DNA from: Methanomassiliicoccales archaeon LGM-DZ1 | GTDB taxonomy: Archaea > Thermoplasmatota > Thermoplasmata > Methanomassiliicoccales > Methanomethylophilaceae | Assembly (NCBI GenBank): GCA_030168595.1 | Contig: CP115556.1 | Span: 1,178,001-1,242,000 of the forward strand | Direction of reading: 5' to 3' | DNA: 64,000 nt | In this document: positions 8,420-17,443 of the stretch, piece after piece | Numbering within the stretch: position 1 is the stretch's first letter | Layout: every line of letters starts with the position of its first letter | Position numbers and translations under genes: made by a program | The notes under the pieces: model-generated | What the model was told of the DNA's origin: nothing | The model's database searches: none | What the model saw: the letters and a program-made list of their open reading frames with translations, nothing else

Positions 8420-9238
8420 ATGCGCAGTCCCGCAGTTGCTGGAAGTTTCTATCCCTCCGACCCCTCCGAGCTGAGGGCGTCCGTCGCCAGGTGCTTCAGG
8501 TCCGGCCCCGGCGAGCCCGGCGAATGCACCGGGAAGAGGTCGATATCGGCGGTCCTGGCCCCCCATGCCGGCTATGAATGCTCGGGCATGTGCGCGGCCC
8601 ACGCCTTCAAGGCCCTGGCCGAGGACGGCCGGCCGGACGCGTACATCGTGATCGGCCCCGACCATTACGGCGTGCCCTATGAGAGCGTCATGTGCAGCGA
8701 CGATTACCTCACTCCCATGGGCCGCGTCCCCGTCCATAAGGACATCGCGATGAGGCTGAGAGAACTCATCCCCGACGACCCGAGGGCGCACCTCAGGGAG
8801 CACTCCGTAGAGGTGGAGATGCCGTTCATACAGTACATCGATCCCGGGGCGCAGGTGGTCCCTGTCATCATGAGCAGGCAGAACCCCGGCGCGGCCGAGC
8901 GCCTGGCACAGTCGATAAGAACGGCCTGTGCAGGGTACGACGTGGTCATCGTGGCCTCGAGCGACCTGGTCCATTACGTGCCCCATTCCTACGCGGAGAG
9001 CGCCGATGCCGGCTTCCTCAGGGCCGTCGCATCCGGGAACCCCGATGCGGTCTTCGACATCGTCAGGAGGGAATCCCTCACCGTGTGCGGCTACGGCCCC
9101 ATCGCCGTCGCCATGATGCTGTCCGCGCCCGGCAGGATAAGCATCCTCGACAGCACGGATTCGTCGGTGACCCTGGGCATGGGCGCCGGCAGCTGCGTGG
9201 GATACGGCTCCGCCGTTATGTACAAGCCCGGGCACTGA
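8420..9238 (+). CDS. MEMO1 / AmmeMemoRadiSam system protein B family
   Basis: This 272-residue protein of the MEMO family is structurally related to non-heme-iron extradiol dioxygenases. It shows RSPAVAGSFYP at the N-terminus, the metal-site His region APHAGYECSG, a GPDHYG loop, HSVEVEMPFIQ, and SSDLVHYV. Its exact reaction in archaea is not settled. It follows rpsB, the usual archaeal neighbourhood, where mevalonate kinase often comes next; that gene is absent here. The gene begins at an ATG with no clear ribosome binding site, after TTCTATTATCC. Confidence 0.9.
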   Translation: MRSPAVAGSFYPSDPSELRASVARCFRSGPGEPGECTGKRSISAVLAPHAGYECSGMCAAHAFKALAEDGRPDAYIVIGPDHYGVPYESVMCSDDYLTPMGRVPVHKDIAMRLRELIPDDPRAHLREHSVEVEMPFIQYIDPGAQVVPVIMSRQNPGAAERLAQSIRTACAGYDVVIVASSDLVHYVPHSYAESADAGFLRAVASGNPDAVFDIVRRESLTVCGYGPIAVAMMLSAPGRISILDSTDSSVTLGMGAGSCVGYGSAVMYKPGH

Positions 9239-9258
9239 TGCCCGGATCAGAATTTATC

Positions 9259-9287
9259 GGCCCGCGCCCCGGACCGGGGTGCGGGCC
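9259..9287. terminator. 29-base near-perfect palindrome between convergent genes
   Basis: GGCCCGC-g-CCCCGG-a-CCGGGG-t-GCGGGCC lies between the convergent MEMO and RPA-associated genes. It would form the same very stable hairpin on both strands. No T-run follows, so a bidirectional transcription stop or RNA 3'-end stabiliser is the likely but unproven role. Confidence 0.5.
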
Positions 9288-9308
9288 CGGCGGTCTCCCG
9301 CCTAAAGC

Positions 9309-10250
9309 TCAGATGACCTTGACGTATCTGAGGTTGGGCTCGTAAGCGAGCCCTTTGTTGAGCAGGCCGTCGGTGATCTCCTCGAGCTCCATGCTGGAGA
9401 TGCCCTCCTGCTCTGCCCTGCGCTCGAGCTCGTCGCGGGCCGCGCCCTTGCCGTCGGTGTCGAGCTCTTTGATGAGCTTCAGGACGGCGGCCTCCTTGGC
9501 CTCCCTGTCCTCGGAAGAGGGGGAAGCGTCCGCGGCGGCCTTGGGGTCCCCGGGCTGGACGTCGATGTCTATCTCCTCGGGCCCCTCGGGCACGGAATCC
9601 TCCGGAAGACCCAGATCGATGTTGTCATCGGGGAGGATTGCCCTGAGGGCGTTCTGGATGCTGATCAGGTAGGTCCCGGCCTCGGGGGGCCCGTAGACCT
9701 CGATGGCCTGGCTGATGCCGGCCGCCTCGGTGTCGGAGAGGCCGGTCTTCTTCAGCCCCTCGGCGGACCTGTCCTCGGCCTTGAGCGCCTTCTGCATCTT
9801 GACCATCCTGTCCCAGGTGGAGCGGGCGGTGTCGAGGAGCCACTCGCTGCGGATGCTCTCGGTGATGGGCACCACCCTCTCAGGGCGGACGGATACGAAG
9901 GTCCTCTGGTCCTCGGTGGTGTACGATTTGACCTTCCCCATGACCGCGATGAGGCACGGAGCCTCGATCTTGGCCATGGCGGCCGCCGCGTCAGGCTGGA
10001 ACCTCCCGATGTTGATGTACACGGTCCCGGACGCGACGTCCTGGATCCTGCCCCTCCACATGGGCTCGTCGTCGGTGCCGACGTTCTCCTTCTCGGTCAG
10101 GATGCCCGCGATGAGGACGCGGTTGATGCGCGCCCCCAGGCGGCTGAGCTGATAGGACGGCATCTTCTCGGCCTCGGCCTTGATCTCGTAGCTGGCACTG
10201 TTCAGTTCAGTGGAGAAAACCCTCCACGCGGTCTCTCTTGCGTTGGTCAA
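9309..10250 (-). CDS. RPA-associated protein (OB-fold, COG3390-like)
   Basis: This 313-residue partner of archaeal single-strand DNA-binding protein RPA has an N-terminal helix followed by an OB-fold region (about 40-125: RINRVLIAGILTEKEN, VYINIGRFQPDAAAAM, APCLIAVMGKV). A Glu/Pro-rich linker and a C-terminal winged-helix-like region (EAAVLKLIKELDTDGKGAARDEL) follow. It overlaps the stop of rpa by ATGA (10247-10250), the usual rpa-rpap arrangement in euryarchaea, and probably binds RPA during replication and repair. Confidence 0.85.
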   Translation of the reverse strand: MTNARETAWRVFSTELNSASYEIKAEAEKMPSYQLSRLGARINRVLIAGILTEKENVGTDDEPMWRGRIQDVASGTVYINIGRFQPDAAAAMAKIEAPCLIAVMGKVKSYTTEDQRTFVSVRPERVVPITESIRSEWLLDTARSTWDRMVKMQKALKAEDRSAEGLKKTGLSDTEAAGISQAIEVYGPPEAGTYLISIQNALRAILPDDNIDLGLPEDSVPEGPEEIDIDVQPGDPKAAADASPSSEDREAKEAAVLKLIKELDTDGKGAARDELERRAEQEGISSMELEEITDGLLNKGLAYEPNLRYVKVI

Positions 10251-11593
10251 AGCGATCCCTCCACTTCCTCGTACAGCTTACGCGCTTCCGCCTTCACGTC
10301 CACCGGCGACAGCTGGGCGCTGTGGACGATGATCGACGGGCCGAAGTCGTCCGTCATGGCGTTCCCTTTGAGAGTGACCCTCTTGAGGACCAGCGCGGAG
10401 GCGATCCTGTCGGCGACCGCCCCGGGGTTGCCGGAGGACTCGGCCAGGGCCTCCGCCTCGTCGAGGGTCATGCCGGTGAGCTTCTCGGTGTCGGCGCGTC
10501 CGATGATGGCGCTGATGGCGCCGGTGCCGTCGTCGACGGTGGCCTTGATCCTCAGGTCCTTCACCGGGTTCTGGACGGGCCCGTGGACGGCGCACTCCCC
10601 GTTGCTGATGGCGCGCCTGCACTGCGGGCACCTGTCGATGAGCCCCGATCCGGACCTGATGTCCACGACCGTGCCCTTGATGACGATGTCCAGGCCTCCT
10701 CCGATGCGGACGATCTCGCCGACCGTCTTCTGGCTGTCCTCGGCCTTCACGCCGGGGATCTCCCCGGAGATCTCCTCGACCGTGGTCTTGTCGATGTTGA
10801 GCTGGGGTATGCCCTTCCAGGCCCTGATGTAGGCGTTGGCGATCTTGACGTTCTCGCCCTCGCGCAGCTTGAAATCGTTCCAGGCGGTGAAGGTGATCTT
10901 GCCGGTGTCGTCGGCGATGGTGCCGGACCAGACGGTCTTGGGCTCTCCCTTGATCGAGATCTCCCTGGTGGCGACGTCTATGATCTTGCCGGTGATGCAG
11001 ACGTTCCCGCTCTTATCAGTTATCTCGGAAATCTTGACAGGCTTGGCCTGGGGCGAAACCGCCTCCGAGCTCTGGCTGATCGATCCGAACGATACGTCCG
11101 GCGCGGGGATGACCTTCCCGCGGTTGCCGATGTTGAGCTGGGGCGCGTCGCGGAACTTCTTCGTGTAGGCGTTCTTGAACGTGTACACAGAACCCTTCTC
11201 GTACTCCCCTTCGTCGCTCCAGATGGTGAACGGTATGGAGCCGGTATCGTCCGCGCATATCCCGGAAATGATGGTCTTGGGAACGCCTCTGGCGGTGATC
11301 TCCCTCTTCTCGACGAAGAGTATCTTCGCGGTGACGGTGACGTTCATCTCCGTCCCGGTGATCTCCCCGACCTTCTTGGTCACGCCCGACGACGAGACCT
11401 GCACGCCGTCCGACGGTTTCCTGCCGCCGAGCTTCTTCATGATGCCGCTTTTGGCGGTCTCAGGCTCTATATGGTACACATTGATGTACGTGTCCGCTTC
11501 CTTGCGGATGGTTTCCATGTCGACCTTTCCGCCGAGCGCGCCGAATATCTCCTCGGCGATCGGCCCTATGTCGATCTTCCCGGAATCCTCCAT
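10247..11593 (-). CDS. rpa: Replication factor A (single-strand DNA-binding protein)
   Basis: This 448-residue archaeal RPA protects single-stranded DNA. An N-terminal helical segment is followed by at least two clear tandem OB folds sharing the phrase ISGICADDTG...FTIWSD / SGTIADDTGKITFTAWND, then a zinc finger CPQCRRAISNGECAVHG (about residue 325), which interrupts a third OB fold. The open frame continues 82 codons upstream, but GGGAG lies six bases before the ATG at 11593 and homology begins there. It is the first gene of the rpa-rpap operon. Confidence 0.92.
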   Translation of the reverse strand: MEDSGKIDIGPIAEEIFGALGGKVDMETIRKEADTYINVYHIEPETAKSGIMKKLGGRKPSDGVQVSSSGVTKKVGEITGTEMNVTVTAKILFVEKREITARGVPKTIISGICADDTGSIPFTIWSDEGEYEKGSVYTFKNAYTKKFRDAPQLNIGNRGKVIPAPDVSFGSISQSSEAVSPQAKPVKISEITDKSGNVCITGKIIDVATREISIKGEPKTVWSGTIADDTGKITFTAWNDFKLREGENVKIANAYIRAWKGIPQLNIDKTTVEEISGEIPGVKAEDSQKTVGEIVRIGGGLDIVIKGTVVDIRSGSGLIDRCPQCRRAISNGECAVHGPVQNPVKDLRIKATVDDGTGAISAIIGRADTEKLTGMTLDEAEALAESSGNPGAVADRIASALVLKRVTLKGNAMTDDFGPSIIVHSAQLSPVDVKAEARKLYEEVEGSL

Positions 11594-11729
11594 TCTATCT
11601 CCCTCTTGTTCATTTTCAGCGAGGTTTTTACATGCTTTTTGGGCAGGTTTCCGCTGTACTCGGAACATCGCCGGCTCACCTTTTAACTTATCTATTGCAA
11701 CCAAGGGAACATGCCGGACCCCGGAATAC

Positions 11730-11748
11730 GGCCCTCCGAAGGAGGGCC
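11730..11748. other. Perfect 8-bp hairpin (GGCCCTCC-GAA-GGAGGGCC)
   Basis: This inverted repeat lies in the divergent spacer between rpa and purP, upstream of the purP TATA element. It has no T-run. It could be a regulatory hairpin or operator; no function is assigned. Confidence 0.3.
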
Positions 11749-11796
11749 GGGTCTCATCCGCTCTGTCCAGCGGTACGTCCGCCTGCGGAGGTTGGC

Positions 11797-11808
11797 ATAT
11801 ATTTAAAA
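11797..11808 (+). promoter_or_regulatory. TATA box of purP
   Basis: ATATATTTAAAA lies 22-33 bases before the purP ATG. With the archaeal TATA-to-start spacing, transcription would begin within a few bases of the start codon, so the mRNA is probably leaderless. Confidence 0.6.
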
Positions 11809-11829
11809 AGTGAAACGAGATAGAACGGC

Positions 11830-12903
11830 ATGGTTCCAAGAAAGAAGATCGACGAGATCCTCGACGGCTATGACCTCGGGAATCTGACCATAGCCACCCT
11901 TTGTTCCCACTCGTCGCTGCAGATCTTCCACGGAGCGAAGAAGTTCGGGTTCAAGACGATAGGGCTCGTCACCAGGGACAACGAGAAGATATACGACGCC
12001 TTCCCCCTTGCGAAGCCCGACAAATTCTACAAGTACCAGGATTACGACGAGATGATCGAGCGCAAGGACGAGCTGCTCGACGAAAACGTCGTCCTCATCC
12101 CCCACGGGTCGTTCGTGGAGTACATGGGCCACAAGGCGTTCGAGGAGTTCGAGGTCCCCTCGTACGGCAACCGCGCCGTTCTCGGATGGGAGTCCGACAG
12201 GGACAAGCAGAGGGAGTGGATCACCTCCGCCGGCGCGCCCATGCCCAAGCTCATCACCGACGCCAGGGAGATCAAGGAGCCGGTGATGGTGAAGTATCAC
12301 GGCGCCAAAGGCGGCCGCGGCTTCTTCATCGCCAAGGACTACCCCGACTTCAAGCAGGGGATCGACACCAGCCAGCCCTACACGATCCAGGAGTACTGCC
12401 TCGGAACCAGGTATTACCTCCACTTCTTCTACGACCCCCTCAAGACCGACGGGTACCGGATAAAGCAGGGCGGATCGCTGGAGCTCCTCTCCATGGACAG
12501 GAGGGACGAGTCCAACATCGATGAGATGTACAAGCTCGGCAGCATCGAGGACGCGAAGAAGCACGGGATCTACCCCAGCTTCGTCGTCACCGGCAACACC
12601 CCGGTCGTCATCAGGGAGTCCCTGCTGCCCAAGGCGTTCAAGATGGCCGAGGACATCGTCAACAGGTCCTACGAGCTGTTCGGCGGCATGTGGGGCCCGT
12701 TCTGCCTCGAGACCGTCGTCAACGACAAGCTGGAGTTCAGGATCTTCGAGATCTCCACCAGGATCGTCGCCGGCACCAACCCGTTCATCAACGGGTCCCC
12801 GTACGCCGAGATGATCTACCCCGGCCTCAGCACCGGCGGCAGGCTCGCCATGGAGATCAGGGACGCGAACGCGGCCGGGCACATCAAGGACATAATGTCC
12901 TGA
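11830..12903 (+). CDS. purP: Formate-dependent AICAR formyltransferase PurP
   Basis: This 357-residue ATP-grasp enzyme converts AICAR, formate and ATP to FAICAR without folate, the penultimate step of purine synthesis in many archaea. The family hallmarks are TLCSHSSLQIFHGAKKFGFKT near the N-terminus, a VMVKYHGAKGGRGFF grasp loop, and the metal-binding FRIFEISTRIVAGTNPF near the C-terminus. A TATA box sits just upstream with no ribosome binding site. It is notable because a complete bifunctional purH, which performs the same reaction with formyl-folate, is also present (21834-23393). Confidence 0.95.
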   Translation: MVPRKKIDEILDGYDLGNLTIATLCSHSSLQIFHGAKKFGFKTIGLVTRDNEKIYDAFPLAKPDKFYKYQDYDEMIERKDELLDENVVLIPHGSFVEYMGHKAFEEFEVPSYGNRAVLGWESDRDKQREWITSAGAPMPKLITDAREIKEPVMVKYHGAKGGRGFFIAKDYPDFKQGIDTSQPYTIQEYCLGTRYYLHFFYDPLKTDGYRIKQGGSLELLSMDRRDESNIDEMYKLGSIEDAKKHGIYPSFVVTGNTPVVIRESLLPKAFKMAEDIVNRSYELFGGMWGPFCLETVVNDKLEFRIFEISTRIVAGTNPFINGSPYAEMIYPGLSTGGRLAMEIRDANAAGHIKDIMS

Positions 12904-12941
12904 AGGAGTCCCGCGGGCGCATCCGGCCCGGCCTCCGGGCA

Positions 12942-12982
12942 GTTCAATTGTCCAGTCCGGAGGCTTTCCGCCGTTCAATTGT
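12942..12982. promoter_or_regulatory. Two GTTCAATTGT boxes, 31 bp apart
   Basis: Exact copies of GTTCAATTGT start at 12942 and 12973, about three helical turns apart. They lie about 100 bases before the TATTTAA promoter element (13044-13050) of the aminotransferase/serA operon. A third copy overlaps the ribK promoter. The spacing is what a dimeric or cooperative regulator would use, but this is inference. Confidence 0.4.
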
Positions 12983-13091
12983 ACATTATCCGGTCCGGGA
13001 ACCGCCGTGCCGCCGCATACGCGCCCGCGCGCATTCAGCAATGTATTTAACGGAAGTTCCTTATGGACGGCGAGAACAAGGGGTTCGCATC

Positions 13092-14252
13092 ATGGTCAGC
13101 GTATCGGACAGGGTACAGAAGATCCCGGCCTCGGGCACAATCGCAATCGGAAACTTAGTCAGCGAGCTCAAGGCTCAGGGCATCGACATCGTCTCCTTCT
13201 CGATGGGGGAGCCGGATTTCACCACTCCTGCCAACATCGTGGACGCGGCCAAATCCGCTCTCGACAGCGGGTTCACCCACTACACTCCCAGCACCGGCAT
13301 CCCTGAGCTGAAGGAGGCCATCGCTAAGACCGCACGTGCCAGGAACGGTATGAACGTCTCTTCCATGAACGTGCTCGTGACCCCGTGCAAGCATGCCATC
13401 TTCATGACCGCCCTCGCCTTCCTGAACCCCGGGGACGAGGTCATCCTCCCGGACCCCGGCTGGGTCACCTATGAGGCGGACATCAAGCTGTGCGGCGCCA
13501 AGCCCGTCTACGTCCCCCTGGAATACGACGACGGCTTCATCCTCGACCCCCGCAGGGTGGAAGAGGCCGTCACGCCGAAGACCAAGATGATCATCCTCAA
13601 CACCCCTGCCAACCCCACCGGGTGCGTCATGCCCGAGAAGCAGGTCAGGGAGATCGCCGAGATCGCCGAGAAGCACGACCTCATCGTGCTCGCCGACGAG
13701 ATCTACGAGCAGATCATCTACTCCGGGAAGCATTTCTCCATCGCGTCCGTCCCCGGCATGCTCGACCGCACAGTCACGGTCTCCGGCCTCTCCAAGACCT
13801 ATGCCATGACCGGATGGAGGGTGGGCTGGGCCGTCTCGAGCGTCAACAACATCGCCGCCCTCAACAAGCTGCAGTCCCACTCCATCTCCTGCTGCGTCTC
13901 CTTCGCCCAGAAGGGCGCTGTCGAGGCCCTCGACGGCGACCAGTCGTCCATCAGGAAGATGACCGACGAGTTCAGGACCAGGCGCGACCTTGCGCTCGAC
14001 CTCCTGGAGGAGGTCCCCCGCGTGGAGTGCCAGAAGCCGGAAGGAGCGTTCTACCTCTTCCCCCGCTACGATGCCGACATCCACTCCGTGGACCTCGCCA
14101 AGAAGATGCTCAAGGACGCCCATGTGGCGGTCACCCCCGGAGCGGCATTCGGGCCCCACGGCGAAGGGTTCTTCAGGATATCCTACGCCACCGGCGAGGA
14201 CCAGATCCGCGAGGGCATCTCCCGCATGAAGAAGTTCATGTCCGAGCTCTGA
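13092..14252 (+). CDS. Class I aminotransferase (aspartate/aromatic type)
   Basis: This 386-residue fold type I PLP enzyme is related to aspartate aminotransferases. It shows SMGEPDFTTP near the N-terminus, NTPANPTGCV for substrate carboxylate binding, DEIYEQIIYSG, and the PLP lysine in SGLSKTYAMTGWRVGW. Substrate preference (aspartate, aromatic or other amino acids) cannot be fixed from sequence. The chosen ATG gives the MVSVSDRVQKIPASG start typical of the group; the frame is open further upstream without homology. It heads a rightward cluster with a class V aminotransferase and serA. Confidence 0.85.
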   Translation: MVSVSDRVQKIPASGTIAIGNLVSELKAQGIDIVSFSMGEPDFTTPANIVDAAKSALDSGFTHYTPSTGIPELKEAIAKTARARNGMNVSSMNVLVTPCKHAIFMTALAFLNPGDEVILPDPGWVTYEADIKLCGAKPVYVPLEYDDGFILDPRRVEEAVTPKTKMIILNTPANPTGCVMPEKQVREIAEIAEKHDLIVLADEIYEQIIYSGKHFSIASVPGMLDRTVTVSGLSKTYAMTGWRVGWAVSSVNNIAALNKLQSHSISCCVSFAQKGAVEALDGDQSSIRKMTDEFRTRRDLALDLLEEVPRVECQKPEGAFYLFPRYDADIHSVDLAKKMLKDAHVAVTPGAAFGPHGEGFFRISYATGEDQIREGISRMKKFMSEL

Positions 14253-14401
14253 TCCCGGGAGGGCCGCCCCGGCCCCCGCGCCTTCCCTGCCGAGGCGCCG
14301 CATCCGCGCATGCATCCTGTTTCCGCGTGCGCGCGCATAGTTAAAAATAAGGGTTGCCAATAACCGATTCATTCCGCCCCCAGGGGCGCTCAGGGATCCA
14401 A

Positions 14402-15475
14402 ATGAGCAGGAAATTATTCACCGTCGGTCCGGTCAACGTCCCGGACGACGTTCTCAAGGCAATGGACAGGCCGATGATCACCCACCGCTCCTCGGAGTAC
14501 AAGCAGCTGCACGCCGACATCGAGGAGAAGCTCCACAAGGCCCTCGGGACCGACAACGACATCTTCATGGTCGCCGGGTCCGCGACCGTCCTCCTCGAAG
14601 GGGCGGCCAGGAACGGCATCAGGGAGCACTCCCTCGGGCTCACCTCCGGGTCCTTCGGCGACAGGTCCATCGAGGTCGCCACCACCAACGGCCGCAAGGT
14701 CGACGTGGTCAGGGTCCCCATGGGCAAGGCCGTCAAGCCCGCCGACATCGAAGGCAAGGTCGGCAAGGACATCGAGGCCGTCCACTGGGTGAGCAACGAG
14801 TCGTCCACCGGCGTCTACTGCGACAATGCCGCCCTGGCGGAAGAGGTCAGGTCCCAGAACCCCGACGCCCTCGTGATGATCGACGCCGTTACCTCCATGT
14901 TCGCCATGGACCTGGACTGGAAGCGCACCCAGCCCGACTCCGTCGTCTTCGGCTCCCAGAAGGACCTCGCGCTCCCGCCCGGGCTGGCCTTCGTGGTCGT
15001 CTCCCCCGAGTTCATGAAGAAGTCCGAGTCCATGGAGAACAAGGGCTTCTACACCGACTTCGTGAAGCTCAAGGAGAAGAACGACGAGAACTACGCGCTC
15101 ACCACCCCTCCTGTGTCCATCATGTTCGGCCTGGACTACCAGCTCGACAAGATGCTGAAGGAGGGCATGGCGGCCCGCTACCGGAGGCACCGCGAGATGG
15201 GCGACCTCCTGAGGGCATGGGCCAAGGAGAAACTGGAGGGCATCTTCCCCGAGGAAGGCTACCAGTCGGACTCCCTCGCCGTCATAAAGAAAGGGGACCT
15301 GGACTTCGATGCCTTCCACAAGGTCATCAAGTCCAGGGGATACGAGATCTCCAACGGATACGGGGATATCAAGAAGCAGACGTTCAGGGTCGGCACCATG
15401 GGGGACCTCACCCCCGCCGACATCAGGTCGCTCATCGGCGTGATGGACGAAGCTCTCGAGGAAGTGAAGCAGTAA
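14402..15475 (+). CDS. Class V aminotransferase, probable phosphoserine/serine-type
   Basis: This 357-residue class V PLP aminotransferase has the N-terminus FTVGPVNVP and the PLP-lysine region FGSQKDLALPPGLAFVVVS. In methanogens a broad-specificity member of this family provides phosphoserine aminotransferase activity in place of classical SerC. The neighbouring serA supports the same role here: 3-phosphohydroxypyruvate to phosphoserine. The upstream TTAAAAATAA (about 14340-14349) could serve as a promoter. Its TAA stop overlaps the serA ATG by one base (TAATG), so the two are coupled. This is one of only three TAA stops in the window. Confidence 0.85.
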   Translation: MSRKLFTVGPVNVPDDVLKAMDRPMITHRSSEYKQLHADIEEKLHKALGTDNDIFMVAGSATVLLEGAARNGIREHSLGLTSGSFGDRSIEVATTNGRKVDVVRVPMGKAVKPADIEGKVGKDIEAVHWVSNESSTGVYCDNAALAEEVRSQNPDALVMIDAVTSMFAMDLDWKRTQPDSVVFGSQKDLALPPGLAFVVVSPEFMKKSESMENKGFYTDFVKLKEKNDENYALTTPPVSIMFGLDYQLDKMLKEGMAARYRRHREMGDLLRAWAKEKLEGIFPEEGYQSDSLAVIKKGDLDFDAFHKVIKSRGYEISNGYGDIKKQTFRVGTMGDLTPADIRSLIGVMDEALEEVKQ

Positions 15476-17055
15476 TGGCAAAGATTCTTGTTTCGGATAA
15501 GCTCAGCAAAGACGGCCTGGACATCCTCGAGGCGTCCGGGATGCCGGTGGTCATGAAGACCGGCATGACCGAGGACGAGCTCTGCAAGGAGATCGTCGAC
15601 TACGATGCCCTCATCATCAGGTCGGGCACCAAGGTGACCAAGAAGGTCATCGACTCTGCCAGGAAGCTGAAGGTCATCGGCCGCGCCGGCGTGGGCGTCG
15701 ACAACGTCGACGTCCCCTACGCGACCGAGAAAGGTATCCTCGTGATGAACACCCCCACCGCGAACATCCTCTCGGCGGCGGAGCACACCTGCGGCATGAT
15801 CCTCGCCATGGCCAGGAACATCCCCGCGGCCCACATGTCCATGCACCAGGGGAAATGGGACAGGTCCAAGTTCACCGGCGTCGAGCTGAACGGCAAGGTC
15901 CTCGGCATCATCGGCGTCGGCCGCGTCGGCGGAGAGGTCGCGAAGAGGCTGAAGCCCTTCAACATGACCATGATCGGCTACGACCCCTTCCTGCCCAAGG
16001 TGGTCGCGGACGAGATCGGCGTCAGGCTGACCACCCTCGAGGAGGTCCTCCAGAAGTCCGACTTCATGACCATCCACACCCCCCTGCTGCCCAGCACCAA
16101 GAACATGATCTCCACTGAGCAGTTCAAGATGATGAAGCCCAACGCGCGCCTCGCCAACGTGGCCCGCGGCGGCATCGTCGACGAGGATGCGCTCTACAAC
16201 GCCCTGAAGGACCATACCATCGCCGGCGCGGCCTTCGATGTCTGGTGCAGCGAGCCCCTCGACGAGTCCGAGAAGAAGCTCCTCGAGCTCGACAACCTGG
16301 TCACCACCCCCCACCTCGGAGCCTCTACTGTCGAGGCGCAGGAGAGGGTCGCCGTCGACATCGCCCATGCGGCGGTCAAGTACCTCAAGGACGGGATCAT
16401 CACCAACGCCATCAACGCGCCCCGCGGGAAGCTCACCCCCGAGACCGAGCCCTACGTCCCCCTGGCGGAGAACATGGGCTCCCTCATCAGGCAGCTCGGC
16501 GGCGACGCCCCCATCAGCTCGGTCGAGGTCTCCTATTACGGCGGCCTCGCCCAGACCGACAGCAAGCTCCTGACCGTCTCCGCGGTCAAGGGGATCATCA
16601 AAGGCATCGTGGGCGAGGACGGGGCCAACATCATCAACGCCCTCCCCGTGGCCAAGTCCAAGGGCATCGAGGTCAAGGAGACCAAGATCGACAAGTTCGA
16701 GAACTACGCCAACATGATCGAGGTCAAGACCGTCTCCGGCGGCAGGACGATCACCGTCCGCGGCACCGCCTTCGGGTCCGAGGCCAGGCTCGTCAACTAC
16801 AACGGCTACAGGTTCAACGTGCCCCTGTCCGGCGACCTGGTGTTCGTGACCTACCCCGACGTCAAGGGCGTCGTCGGCAGGATCGGCGCCGCCGCGGCCG
16901 ACGCCGGCATCGACATCAGGGAGATGGCCGTCTCCACCAAGGAGAACGACAGCACCGCCCTGACCGTCCTCGTCCTGGGCTCCGCCCCCGGGAAGGAGAC
17001 CGTGGCCCGCATCGCGGCGGCCGCCGGCGGGGACGCCAAGTGCGCCGAGCTCTGA
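15475..17055 (+). CDS. serA: D-3-phosphoglycerate dehydrogenase
   Basis: This 526-residue enzyme oxidises 3-phosphoglycerate to 3-phosphohydroxypyruvate, committing carbon to serine. The Rossmann motif GIIGVGRVGGEVAKRL, the active-site region NVARGGIVDEDAL and the HLGASTVEAQERVA catalytic-His segment are intact. They are followed by the long intervening domain and a C-terminal ACT domain (VKGVVGRIGAAAADAGIDI) for serine feedback. The length matches the long (type 1) SerA. It starts at the ATG overlapping the class V aminotransferase stop. 3-Phosphoglycerate from the RuBisCO operon elsewhere in the window is a possible substrate source. Confidence 0.94.
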   Translation: MAKILVSDKLSKDGLDILEASGMPVVMKTGMTEDELCKEIVDYDALIIRSGTKVTKKVIDSARKLKVIGRAGVGVDNVDVPYATEKGILVMNTPTANILSAAEHTCGMILAMARNIPAAHMSMHQGKWDRSKFTGVELNGKVLGIIGVGRVGGEVAKRLKPFNMTMIGYDPFLPKVVADEIGVRLTTLEEVLQKSDFMTIHTPLLPSTKNMISTEQFKMMKPNARLANVARGGIVDEDALYNALKDHTIAGAAFDVWCSEPLDESEKKLLELDNLVTTPHLGASTVEAQERVAVDIAHAAVKYLKDGIITNAINAPRGKLTPETEPYVPLAENMGSLIRQLGGDAPISSVEVSYYGGLAQTDSKLLTVSAVKGIIKGIVGEDGANIINALPVAKSKGIEVKETKIDKFENYANMIEVKTVSGGRTITVRGTAFGSEARLVNYNGYRFNVPLSGDLVFVTYPDVKGVVGRIGAAAADAGIDIREMAVSTKENDSTALTVLVLGSAPGKETVARIAAAAGGDAKCAEL

Positions 17056-17059
17056 TCCG

Positions 17060-17443
17060 ATGATCGGAGAGAACGACCTGACCCTCGCCGTCAAGAACAG
17101 CATCGAAGGCGAGATGGGGATCACCGAGGAGGACGCCCGCAGGCTGGCGCAGCATGTGCTGAACTTCTTCGGGTACTCCGACAGGATCATCGACAACGTG
17201 CTCGAGCCGGAGGACCGCGATGCCTTCTACATGATGGAGGACTCGGGGATCCTATACACCGAGAGGGAGGAGATCACCCTCTACGACGGCCGCGAATGGA
17301 GGATCCACTACTGGCTCTTCAACCGCGACCGCATCATGAAGCTCAGGGACCTCGAGCCCGAACAGCGGGCGGTCCCTGACGCCTCCCAGTCGGTCTACGC
17401 CGACATCCCGGACGACGTCTGGAACAGGAGCAGCGCCCAGTGA
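17060..17443 (+). CDS. Small acidic protein, unknown, coupled to XPD helicase
   Basis: This 127-residue soluble, acidic protein is not one I can assign with certainty. It resembles small proteins known only from Thermoplasmatota (DUF6015-like). The N-terminal half looks helical (DARRLAQHVLNFFGYSDRIIDNVL); the C-terminal half is mixed with an aromatic core (EWRIHYWLFNRDRIMKL). It begins five bases after serA and its TGA overlaps the GTG of the XPD gene, so it is translated with the helicase and might be a partner of it. Confidence 0.7.
   Translation: MIGENDLTLAVKNSIEGEMGITEEDARRLAQHVLNFFGYSDRIIDNVLEPEDRDAFYMMEDSGILYTEREEITLYDGREWRIHYWLFNRDRIMKLRDLEPEQRAVPDASQSVYADIPDDVWNRSSAQ

Noticed and set aside
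15259-17196. 645-residue open frame opposite serA
   Set aside because: It lies antisense to a well-supported dehydrogenase, has low-complexity Asp/Gly/Leu composition and no motif or start signal.
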